From Oikopleura dioica (Eukaryota > Chordata > Appendicularia > Copelata > Oikopleuridae), in assembly GCA_907165135.1 (NCBI GenBank), contig OU015566.1, positions 5,936,157 through 6,000,156 of the forward strand: 64,000 bases of DNA, in the 5' to 3' direction. Shown piece by piece: positions 1 through 9,837 of this stretch. The notes beneath the pieces were generated by a model. That model was not told the DNA's origin and did not search any database. It was given only the letters and a program-made list of their open reading frames with translations. A program made the position numbers and the translations under genes. Within the stretch, counting starts at the first letter, position 1. Every line of letters starts with the position of its first letter.

Positions 1-1060
1 GCTGGCGAAAATCAGCGGCGGCAAAAGAAGAGGCTTTTCTACCTGTTTAATGCACTGAAGTTGATTCCAAGTCTTTTTCAAGCTGTTTTCCAGCTGTTTT
101 GGGCGACGTTGACGCATGTGAAGAGGAGTTCAACAACGGCCGTGACGAGTTAAAGTTGACCCAGCGAGGCGGGCTAGAAGATGACAAGTCGGGCAGTACG
201 TCTCGAGAAGTTTGTGTCGACCAGTGCGAGGCAGTGGCAGATAGGGCGCTTCCGTTGGCGTCGTTGTTGAAGTCGAAGGTGTTGCAAAAAGCGCTGTCAC
301 TGGACAAAGTGTACACGAGACTTGATTTACCTCAAAGAAGCGCTCAAGTTTTTGAAAAACTGTGAGCAGCGCGTTTTACGCGTCTTTGGGTCGAGACTTT
401 ACCAGCTGAAGTCCATCAGCATAAATTCGGTTGGTTCAGGCAGAAGAAGTGTTGGCGGGATATGTTGTGATTGCGCGCGGCAGTTGGCGGAATCAGCAAC
501 GGCAACAGTTGTTTTTTGCCTTGGCGCCAGGAAATTGGGCCAAGTTGACTGTGGTGCGGCGGTCGACGTCAGCAAACAGTCGAAACAAGTTCGTCTAGGT
601 CCAGAGTTGAGCGGCAGAATTCCGGTAGTGCTAAACTTGGCGGCAGAATCGATGAAGTCGAAACGAGTGCCTGCGTTGACTCCGAGTAATAAACCGATCA
701 AGTTTATTTTCTCCTTCAGGGGCTTTGTGAGGAGCAAATTCAGGCATTTCCGAAGTAAGAATTGCCGGAAAAAATATAAATTTTCGATTTGACAGGAATT
801 TCAACTAGGGGGTAAACCACTATGTTGACCGTCTTAGTCATTGTCTGAACCCTGAAAATCACCTGAAAAAAACCGGGGCGATTTTTAGACCATTTTTATG
901 AATTTCTTGCGGACAACCAAAGCTCACGTGATAATTGACAAAATCACGTGATTTAAAGAAAATTTTGAAAAGCTTATTTTCTGTAGATTGGCGCAAGAAG
1001 AAAAAAAAAGAAAATAATTAATTCTTAATACCGAAAAAAATAGTTCTTTAGTTGACCTTG
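1..1060. other. No recognised gene; possible coding remnant at 47-740
   Basis: The first 750 bases are richer in G+C than the AT-rich DNA that follows and contain overlapping open frames on both strands. The minus-strand frames (47-316 and 399-737) are Ser/Thr-rich and share loosely similar stretches around Phe-Asp-Phe, so a degenerate repeated coding region is possible. I recognise no domain and see no convincing splice structure. From about 790 to 1060 I see only AT-rich DNA. Confidence 0.2.
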
Positions 1061-1070
1061 TCGTTATTTC

Positions 1071-1956
1071 ATTTTATTGGCAGCGACTAGTTTCGGAGAA
1101 GAACTCCTTCTTCAGGCTACAGATCAATAAACAGTTAACCCAGAAAAACGAGGGCGCCAAGATGCACAGGAGGATGATGATGATATACAAACACATTACT
1201 TTTAAGCCACTTTTACTGGAATGAGATGCGACTCGATAGGGAAAAAGATCCAGAAAATCATAAGTAGAGTTACTCCATCTTTTCGTGTCATTATGGCATG
1301 GAAAACAGTCAGACTAGAATCTGTAATTTATCCAAAATTGAAAAAAGAAATCCCACTTCGAAAGATGTCTTGTTGTATCTATGAATACAAATGTTTCTGT
1401 AGAATAAGATATCAAGGAGAAACTATAAGACCACTAGAAAAACGATTCCACGAGCATTTCGATAGTCCCTCAGTCAATTTGCCTGTTAGATCGCATGCGA
1501 TGGGGTGTGAGAAATTTATGACGTAGTTTAACATTTTCAAAAGTGATCCAAGCACTTTATCAAAGTTCAAACGTAAAAACACTTCGTTAGCTACTCTACT
1601 CTGTGAATTCGCCTTTGAATCTAAACTCATTTCTTTAGTCGAAACTAATTTGGAGAACTATCACGAACGTAAAACTGGTGAAGCATTCTCAATTCTGCTT
1701 ACCGATCCAATTCTAAACTGTCAAGTTCAAAGTAAAAGTGTGAACTTTTTGTAAAAAAAGGGCATTGAACTGTGCATCTTGGCGCCCTTTTTGTCATTTT
1801 CTGTTACGCGCTTATATCTCGATTGTAATCTCGCTCTTTACTCAGACGCGCTTTTTCGCTTCTCAAGGTAACATCGTTTTTCTGGGTTAACTGTTTATTG
1901 ATCTGTAGCCTGAAGAAGGAGTTCTACTCCGAAACTAGTCGCTGCCAATAAAATGA
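1071..1956 (+). mobile_element. Penelope-like (GIY-YIG) retroelement remnant with inverted ends
   Basis: The left end (1071-1170) and right end (1771-1956) are inverted copies of one sequence. They share a block that reads on the minus/plus strands as TTATTGATCTGTAGCCTG, then GAAGAAGGAGTTCT, then CCGAAACTAGTCGCTGCCAA. The right arm carries about 75-85 extra bases. Between them lies a GIY-YIG endonuclease remnant. Inverted or direct flanking repeats plus a GIY-YIG domain are typical of Penelope-like elements. No reverse transcriptase is left, so this is a 5'-truncated or non-autonomous copy. A DIRS-like or other GIY-YIG element is the alternative. Confidence 0.6.
1221..1754 (+). pseudogene. 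GIY-YIG endonuclease remnant of the Penelope-like element
   Basis: One reading frame runs from 1221 to a TAA at 1752-1754, broken by an in-frame TAG at 1524-1526. About 55-70 residues in, the sequence shows a Cys-x-Cys followed by Tyr-x-Gly-Glu-Thr-x-Arg-x-Leu-x(2)-Arg-x(2)-Glu-His, the hallmark of the GIY-YIG nuclease module at the C terminus of Penelope-like polymerases. After the TAG the frame continues with the usual tail ending in a Glu-Ala...Leu-Asn-Cys region. The stop codon and the missing RT domain mark it as dead. In life it would have nicked target DNA for reverse transcription. Confidence 0.6.
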
Positions 1957-2610
1957 GATACTGAAAAAATATTTCAATTTTTCGGCCGATCAGAAAAGTC
2001 GGATTTTCGAAATTTTTTAAATTTGCACCAATCCTCGTAATCCGAGCTTACGAGTGATGCCTAAATCACTTGGTTTCAGTAAGTATAACGTGAGTAATGA
2101 CTGTCCGAAGACGAAAAATTCATAATTTTCTGGCATATCACCGCTCGCTGCGGAGCAAGTATCAGCAGAAATCAAGCAGTTCAAGGGTCTCCAGAAGTCT
2201 CCCAGCTCGCTTTGGGACCAAGTGAAACCAGGCGATCGAAAGCGTGTTACTTATCGTAAATTAGGTCCAGTGTCTGGCGAAAGCAATGAGCACATCTGTT
2301 GTCACCAGTTGATATGTCCGAAGTGCCTTCTTAGTTCACGAGGTCTTGCTCTACTCTCTAGTCTAACTGCAGCCTCTAGATAACACGGAAAAGGAGAGTT
2401 TAGGTCTTGAATTTCAGTTAGGTAAACACTGACTTTACACTTGATTGTGTATGAATTACACAGACTGAACGCAGTGGATAAACGGCGGGCGCCTCAAGAT
2501 CTCTATCAGATCTATCAGCTTCTTGCTGACCTAACATTGTTATAAACTTGTGTTTATAAACTTTTGACCAGTTTAATAAGTGTTTATAAAATTTTGACCA
2601 ATAAAAGTTC
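1957..2610. other. Intergenic, no feature recognised
   Basis: Mixed-composition DNA without a coherent open frame on either strand. Any upstream exons of the Kelch-like copy that starts near 2611 should lie here, but I could not find them. Confidence 0.3.
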
Positions 2611-2684
2611 CCCGAACGACCGTCCAGACAAATGTTACTATTACGCGCCCGATTATAACCTTAACAGATTCGAGGAAGCTCAAG

Positions 2685-2728
2685 GTGAGAATCAGCCCTT
2701 AAATTTTCCTTGTTCCTTGACATTTAAG
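2685..2728 (+). other. Intron present in copy A, absent in its paralogue
   Basis: A 44-nt GT-AG insertion sits after Glu-Glu-Ala-Gln in copy A. Copy C (about 18440) reads straight through the same codons without it. Removing the 44 nt keeps the frame and the protein similarity on both sides. Confidence 0.6.
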
Positions 2729-2919
2729 GCTACATCGCGAGCAACCACGTCAACGCTCGAACATCTTCAATCAGCTTTGGCGGCACATTTATTTTGATGA
2801 GCTTGAGACTCGGCAGAAACTGGATCACCATTTCGAAAACAGTCGCTCTTAACTCAATCCGAGCAACGGAGCAGTTGGAGAAGGGCTGGAGAAAAGACGA
2901 GATCACGGTTCCAGCTATG

Positions 2920-4482
2920 ACCAGCTTTTTTTTAGGTCAGCATTTTTATACCTTTTTTTTGGCTTGAGGTATCTTCAAAATTTAAACTGGAGGATGATCC
3001 TTGGCCAAAAAGAAAATTTTCCAACGGTCGAATTTTTTGAAACGGCCGGTTAAACTCGCGGTAAATCGCGGTTAAGCCCTTTAAGACCCTAATAATACCC
3101 CTAATATGGGTATCAATCGGCTTCCTATGAAATAACAAGTCGAATGAAATATGAACCGCGGTCAACCGCACTGAACCGGGCGGTTAAAATCGCGGTTCAG
3201 CCCCTTTTGACCCTCATAGACCCCTAATATGGGTATCAATCGACTTCTTATTAAATTTCTAGTCGAATCCTATATGAACCGCGGTCAACCGCGATGAACC
3301 GGTCGGTCAAAATCGCGGCTAAGCCCCGTCCCTGGCTTTTTATTAAAAATGGGCTTGACGGCCCGAAGGGCCGTCTCAGCCCCGTCCCTGGCTTTTTATT
3401 AAAAATGGGCTTGACGGCCCGAAGGGCCGTCTCAGCCCCGTCCCTGGCTTTTTATTAAAAATGGGCTTGACGGCCCGAAGGGCCGTCTCAGCCCCGTCCC
3501 TGGCTTTTTATTAAAAATGGGCTTGACGGCCCGAAGGGCCGTCTCAGCCCCGTCCCTGGCTTTTTATTAAAAATGGGCTTGACGGCCCGAAGGGCCGTCT
3601 CAGCCCCGTCCCTGGCTTTTTATTAAAAATGGGCTTGACGGCCCGAAGGGCCGTCTCAGCCCCGTCCCTGGCTTTCTATTAAAAATGGGCTTGACGGCCC
3701 GAAGGGCCGTCTCAGCCCCGTCCCTGGCTTTTTATTAAAAATGGGCTTGATAAAGGCCGGGATGAGAAAACTAAGGTGATCAGTCTTAGTTCTGTCCCCA
3801 ACCCCACCCTCACCCTTATTTATTTTTTACCACATTCCCCCTTCTTGTTTAGCTTTTATGGTGTTCGTTTTTCAGAAATTTTTTATTCATTTTTTTGTAG
3901 AAGGTGGTTTAAGTTAAGGTTGTGAGTTGCTGAAGGGGAGTTTGAGCGAGAAAACGGCTTAACCACGATTTAGCGCGAATGTACCGGCCGGTTCATCGCG
4001 GTTTATGTTTATTATGATAAGAAATTGAATAAGAAGTCGATTGATACCCGTATTAGGGGTCTCTGAAGGTCAAAAAGGGCTAAACCGCGATTTTAACCGC
4101 CCGGTCTAGTGCGGTTGACCGCAGTTCATATTTCATTCGACTCGAAATTTCATATGAAGTCGATTGATACCCATATTAGGGGTATTCTAGGGTCATAAGG
4201 GGCTAAACCGCGATTTTAACCGCCCGGTTCAGTGCGGTTGACCGCGGTTCATATTTCATTCGACTCGTTATTTCATAGGAAGTCGATTGATACCCATATT
4301 AGGGGTATTTCAGGGTCTAAAGGGGCTGAACCGCGATTTACCGCGAGTTTAACCGACCGGTTCAAAAAATTCGACCGGTGGAAAATTTTCTTTTTAGCCA
4401 AGGATCATCCTCCAGTTTAAATTTTGAAGATACCTCAAGCCAAAAAAAAGTTATAAAAATGCTGACCTAAAAAAAAGCTGGT
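2920..4482. mobile_element. 1563-bp non-autonomous DNA transposon with long inverted repeats
   Basis: The ends are ACCAGCTTTTTTTTAGGTCA and its reverse complement. The element is flanked by the direct repeat CTATG (2915-2919 and 4483-4487). The inverted arms extend several hundred bases (to about 3330 and from about 4000) and contain ~100-bp subterminal repeats rich in AACCGCGG and CGGTTAA. The centre holds a 56-bp tandem array. No transposase frame is visible. Joining the flanks and keeping one CTATG restores the reading frame of the Kelch-like exon, which fixes the boundaries. A 5-bp duplication does not identify the superfamily on its own. Confidence 0.8.
3322..3748 (+). repeat. 56-bp tandem array with an internal hairpin (8 copies)
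   Basis: Units start at 3322, 3378, 3434, 3490, 3546, 3602, 3658 and 3714; the last is truncated. Copies are almost identical. Each contains the perfect hairpin GACGGCCC-GAA-GGGCCGTC. The same unit, in the opposite orientation, forms an array at 24234-24470 inside a different element. Confidence 0.9.
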
Positions 4483-6889
4483 CTATGTTTCGCGACTTTG
4501 ATCCAGTGCACGTGATTCCTCTGGAATGGATTCAAAAGATATTTTGTACTTGCCCTTTCTGCTTTTTCTGTGAATCCTAAAAGATCGACCTTGGTCAGTT
4601 GATGCTCATTCTCGTCACTCGAAGCATTGCTCTCTCAAACACGCAATACTCACTTTTACTCGAAAAAGAGGGGAAATTCCTAACGCTCGGCAATGAATGG
4701 ATAGGCTCCTTGGTCAAGTACGAGCGAGAATCGCGTTGTTTCTCTGGTTTGTACGCTCCGAAAGATTACGCTTATTCAAATGCTTTCGGAACCAACAACG
4801 ACGAGTGTGAGTATTTCATCAATGGCTTCATAAACAACGATCGTATTTATCTCCAGAATATTGTTTTCGACACTTCTTTTGAAATTTATTTCGACTTCGG
4901 AGAGGATCTTCACTTTTGTTTAACTTGACTACATTTAAGTTGATCCTCCTAAAAGATCGCATCGAGCTCGATTTCCGACAACAAAGTGCTGAAAACAAAA
5001 TGCTAGTGACAAGTAACCCGTATTTTGAATTCCACAAAGATGTCTTTCCGAGCTTCGCGAAAAACGCTGTCAAAAATCAAACCGCTTTTCCGCAATCAGG
5101 CGAGGCTCTTGAGCAAACGAGCATAATCTTTTAGTAGCAAGTCGTTACTAACAGCGCTAAACGGAGCCCAAAAAGCAAGCAGTTTGTCTACACCCTATCC
5201 ACGGGCGATTCTTCCTGATTTCCCTTTTTCGTCTTTCAATGAGTCACTATTCCATATTTCTTCATTCGAGCTGGACTTTAACGAAACGCGTAAACTCACT
5301 TTAGACCTAAAGGAAAGAGTCTCAATTTTAATGCTAAATAATTTATAAACTAATAAACTAATCGAAAAATATTCTTGACTCTCAGAAGACCAAATCGTTT
5401 CTCACAAAAGCTGCGAAAATTCTGGAATTTCGATCTTATAATGAAAAATCTATCATCGCAATTAGAACTTACGAAAACAGCTCGATTGCGGTCTTATCAG
5501 ACTTTTTCGAGGAATCGATCATTTTGGACGATCAGTTAAGCACGAATTGGACATCTCTTGAATTCGTTTTCAAAGTCGAAAACGACTCATTATATTCCCT
5601 TGTTGTGACTAAAAGGGGCGAGGAAATAGAAACAAGGCAAATGAACGAGTTTCAAACTTTAGGAGAAAAGAGAATCAGAGTTTTCAAATTCGACGACGAA
5701 ACCGAAATCAAGAATGTTTTTTTCTATCAAAATCGACAGAGTCAGATTCTTGTTATCTTATCTGAACCAGCTGAATTACCACACCATTATGCTCTGTTTG
5801 GAGACGGCTTTAAAAACGAAAATACAAGCATGATTGTTCCTCAGATTCTTCAGAATAAAATCTTTGAATCTAAAGCTGCTCTTGTGAAAGGCCAGTTGCA
5901 TTTTTTCGGCGGCCGTCAGAGAAAAAAACTAGTAGACTGCTCTTTGAAACTCCTTATTGACTATTTTTCAGATTATTATTCTTGTCGAATGCGAATTGAG
6001 GCTTCTCCCGATTCGGCTTCAGTATAGTTTTTATGGTGGAAGCAGGACGCTCACAATTTCAAACGGAACTGAAGGTTCGTCGCAAAAATAAATTATTATT
6101 TTTTACACTTTTCAGCTCTTATTTGTTTTGATGATCCGAACGACAAAAAGTGCGAGATTTTTAACGGCACCGCTGTTGAAGAACTTGCATTCGAACCAAG
6201 AGAAGGGCACTGGTCAGGTGGACTTGCTCATTTTAAAGGACGGCCAACAGCAGTCGGCGGTGAAAATTATCCAAAATCGAACAAAGGATACACGGAAACC
6301 CTGACTGAAAATGGCTGGGAAAAACTACCTCGTCATCCAATGTTATTTTATTTTGCAAATTTTTTATTCAGCATGATTTAAGAAAGATACGGAGTGTTAC
6401 TGTTGCTCGATTGCCGTCGGGATCAATTGCTACGTTGGGAGGTTTGGATTTGGCGAATGGAAAAGTTCTCAAGGAGATATTCGTTTTGAATCAATTTAGA
6501 TGGACAATAATGGGAAGTTTGCTTCAAGTAAGTTCATTTCGGGGTATTTTGAAAATTTGATAATATTAATTTTTATTATATAATATAATCTATATTTTTC
6601 AGCCTTCTTACTATGGATCAGCAATTCAAGTCGGCACCGCTTTATATTTATTCCCCGGAGGAAGCGACAAATCAACTCGAATGATCCAACGCGTGAATCT
6701 AGGAAAGGTTGACCAAGTTTTCGATAGTTTGAAACAAAAGTGATCAACTGATGTTAAAGACGGAGACAATATTGTTGCAGTCGAGTTTGTTGGAGAACAT
6801 GATAAATATTATTACAACCCGATTCTGTTCATATCGCCGTTGAATTTCTGCACCGCCAAATATGATCAACGTCCTAGTCAATAAAATTT

Positions 6890-7620
6890 TGTACAAAATG
6901 ATTTTTCGAACTGTTTCTTTAAAAAGAAATTTTCCAAAAAATCACTGATTAATATTAAATTTGTAAATAAAATCAACAAATCACTTGGTCAAAACTCAAA
7001 AACTACAAATTATTTTAAATGTTATTAATTAAAGAGTGTGAAAAATCTTTCACTTTACAGTTTTCCGCAGCTGAGCAAATAATCGTCGACTCTGGCTTTG
7101 AACCGACTCAGAAAAGACGAAGAACTAGAAAAAGTCCGGAAAAAGGAGCAGAACTCTGCGCAGAACCATCAATTATCGACTGCCCGATGAGCCGTCTCCT
7201 TTTACGGATTTTTTCATATGATTTAAGCTGACCATGAATTGCTATTGAAATTGCTATCTGTTAGTAGAGCCGAAACCGAATCGAAAATTTTTTCATTTTG
7301 CTTATAATTGTAGCAACAAAAAAATCAAAATGAACTTTTCTGAAACTTTGCGAAATCAGCAGCATTTTCAAAGAGGCAATAAATAAAGATGAAGTCAAAG
7401 TTAGCGCTTTTTGAATAAGTCAGCGACGAATCGCCGACGATCCTGCCTCTTTTCCATTATTTTCTGAGAACGGTAGGCAAGAGGTAAGGTTGCTTTCTAG
7501 GTCAGTTTATTGCGAGAACTTCCTAAAATTGAGCGGCGACAATAAGCCGGAAAAAGCGGTTATTTCGTTCAACCACGATTTCAGCTAACTCAATTCGCAG
7601 CTAATCGGCCCGCAAAGAAA
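6890..7620. other. Intergenic, no recognised gene
   Basis: A 70-codon open frame at 7019-7231 (plus) encodes a basic Lys/Arg-rich stretch that I do not recognise. The rest is AT-rich with no sustained frame. Confidence 0.3.
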
Positions 7621-7625
7621 ATAAA

Positions 7626-8115
7626 GTAGATTCTACTTGTACTACACGAGCATCCTCAAACAACTGAAAAAGACTCTGGCTCCATTTGTAATGGCGCTTT
7701 TGCCGATACAAGTTGGGCTCTCTTCCGTCGTTTTCCTTATTTTCCGCTACTCGTCGTTCATTTTCCGGTCTTTGTGGAAAACCTTCTTTGTCATCATTTG
7801 ACAGGGCTATCTCAAGCCTTCAGGTAACTCTTTTTTTCGACAACAAACATAATTTTTGAAGATATGTGAGCTGAAGTGGACGAACTTCCCGATCCGAACT
7901 TTGCTTTGAATCTTTCGATGATGTACTTGACAATGAATGTAATTGTGGCGATTATTTGCGACACGAATCAAAGCGTGAAAGAAGACGAGCTAGAGTTGGA
8001 CTGGCTCAGTCTTGTTACCGAAAAAATCAAGAAGTTACGACGAAAAGCTGCGTCCAAGAAGATAAACAATCAGAAATCGATTGATCGGAGAGAAACGTAT
8101 AAAGTGCCTCACTAG
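7626..8115 (+). pseudogene. Duplicated 3' end of the polycystin-like gene, decayed
   Basis: This is a near-copy of the last two exons of the polycystin-like gene at 24985-33297, including the small intron between them, so it came from a DNA-level duplication rather than from mRNA. It starts almost at the exon boundary (the Ser-Ile-Leu-Lys-Gln-Leu-Lys segment). The Trp codon of the Val-Ile-Ile-Trp-Gln-Gly motif is TGA near 7799. Nine residues around Trp-Arg-Leu-Leu-Ala-Lys are deleted after Leu-Pro-Asp-Pro-Asn. The tail after Arg-Arg-Glu-Thr-Tyr differs and ends at TAG 8113-8115. It encodes the last membrane helices and the cytoplasmic tail of the channel module. It cannot make a channel. Confidence 0.85.
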
Positions 8116-8399
8116 TTTTGCAAATATAACAACCAAAAAATATCGAGTTTTAAAGCGGTTAATAAAGCGTTTATTGTTGGCCCTTTGCTTTTCTAATGAT
8201 TACGATGATGTTTGAGATGAACGATCTTTGAAACCTGTAATAAACGCTTTCTTTATCGCTATAAAATTCGAGCTTTTCGGTCGTTTTCTGGCAGGATTAA
8301 TTGGTTTACGCGAATTTAAATATCAGACCGGTTTGCAGTTCAATAAAATTGGCAAAAGCTAAAGCTCTATTTTTTCGCCGTTCAATGTATATCTCGAGT

Positions 8400-9777
8400 A
8401 TGAGATTTCTAAGAATTCTGCTTTTTTTCGAAGGAGTTTCCCTGGTCAAGTGTAGTGTGAAAAATCGGAAGGGAGAGATTACTGAAATCAAGGAAGAAAA
8501 CTGCCCGGATTCTGAGTTGCAGGAAGAATGCGATTCCATCTGCAGAGTGGAATACAACCAGTGCCGGTTACTCTGTGAAACGGAGCTGTGCCAATCTCTA
8601 TGTTCAGAGGAATATCAAGGTCAGTTTTCCGTGAAAAGCCTTATTTTCAAAATTGATGAATTCTTCTTCTTTAAGGCTGCCGTGACGATTGCCCATGTGG
8701 AGCGAACTGCGCGCAGGGTTGTGTAAATTGCAATAATCCGATTTGCCCAGTTAATGATAAAGTAAGTCATTCTTTTTTCCTCTCAATTAACTTTGACACA
8801 GCATATTCTGGTGATTGGGAAGAGAGTAAGCGACGCTTTCATAGTTTCTTTCGACGGATCAGCTCTAAAACCAGCAAACATTTCAGCGCCTTCAAATTAT
8901 TACACAAACTCGGCTCCTCACGCACTTTTGAAGAATGAGCTCTTCATTTTCGGCGGAACGCGAGATAGACGCAAGGTTTTCGAGTCAACTTAAAAGTAAT
9001 ACTGATGATTCTTTAGATTGCCAAGCTCGTGGGCTGCGAGTGGAGAGAAGAGCCCTTACGACTGATCAACCCTTACGATTCCTGGTCCGCCGCGCTTTCG
9101 ATCGAGCACGAAAGCAAGGCATTAATTTGCTTTCCAGCCGATGAAGAAACCAAAAAATGCGAAGTTTTCGACCCTGCTACATCTACTAGTAGCTCGACTC
9201 ATTCATCGATCTTTCCTCATTACGGTGGCATGCTCGGTCTCTATCAAGGGCAAGCAACAACAGTCGGAAACGACGGATTCGAAGATGATACTAACAAGGT
9301 AGAAACTATGAGCTCTTCTGGCTGGTCTTCTCTTCCTGACTTTCCTACGTATGTAATCAATCTGAAAAGGGAGCCTTTACTAGAATTTAGTCCGAAAGCG
9401 TATCATGTCCTGATGGGTCTACCAAGTGGAAGTCTCTTGCTCGCGGGAGGTCGAATTTATGACGGTACCGCTTTAATACCGCAAACAAAAATTTGGCTCC
9501 TTCAAAACGACATCTGGAAAATCATCGGAGATCTTCAAAATGTAGGGTTCAATTTTCATTTTTCGAAATAAAAAATCGATTTATAAAGGCCGATTGGTGG
9601 GGATCGGGAATAATGATCAACAATTCCATTTTCGTTGTCTCCGGTTTGAGTTGGCCACACGCTATAGAACGGCTTGATCTGCAAGGAGATGAATTGATTA
9701 ACCAAGAAGTCATCGAATACGCTGAGCAAGGTTACAGACCTGTTCTTTACGAAGTTGATGCTGCTTTTTGCGTCTGA
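8400..9777 (+). CDS. Secreted Cys-rich / Kelch-like propeller protein (383 aa, intact)
   Basis: Six exons keep one frame: 8400-8619, 8676-8761, 8802-8975, 9017-9348, 9391-9541, 9589-9777; introns are 40-56 nt, all GT-AG. An in-frame ATG at 8385 is an alternative start. The protein opens with a signal peptide (about residues 1-17) and a Cys-rich module (about 35-102) with Cys-x3-Cys-x-Cys and Cys-x3-Gly-Cys-x2-Cys motifs. Repeated blades follow, each with hydrophobic residues and Gly-Gly, as in Kelch-type beta-propellers (Phe-Ile-Phe-Gly-Gly, Leu-Leu-Leu-Ala-Gly-Gly, Phe-Val-Val-Ser-Gly). I read it as an extracellular binding protein; the ligand is unknown. It belongs to the same family as the copies at 2.6-6.9 kb and 18.4-22.5 kb. 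The Cys-rich/propeller pairing is one I recall as common in Oikopleura proteins. Confidence 0.85.
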
Positions 9778-9837
9778 TAAAACAGTGAAAGATTTGTCTA
9801 AACCATCTTTAGTGGTTTCTTTAGCTGGTTGATTCAA

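Larger units (their letters stand above)
2611..6885 (+). pseudogene. Broken member (copy A) of a Kelch-like propeller family
   Basis: Paralogue of the gene at about 18353-22451. The first exon begins after an AG near 2610 and encodes a Cys-Tyr-Tyr-Tyr-Ala-Pro-Asp-Tyr-Asn segment. A 44-nt intron (2685-2728, GT-AG) follows, and then a block closely similar to copy C up to 2914. There a 1.56 kb transposon interrupts the exon (2920-4482); coding similarity resumes at 4488. Later blocks (about 4573-4890, 4950-5090, 5400-6027, 6115-6345, 6375-6530, 6602-6885) match copy C and carry Kelch-like Phe-Gly-Gly and Gly-Gly blade motifs. Frame breaks separate several blocks. Where copy C has GT donors, copy A has AT at the same places. 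The transposon, lost donors and an in-frame TGA near 6742 argue for a pseudogene. Function of the family is unknown. Confidence 0.6.

Noticed and set aside
2564-2797. 77-codon open frame at the start of copy A
   Set aside because: Its second half reads through the 44-nt intron; the true frame after 2728 is a different one that matches copy C.
3322-3748. CRISPR array
   Set aside because: The units are continuous 56-bp tandem repeats without unique spacers, in a eukaryotic transposon.
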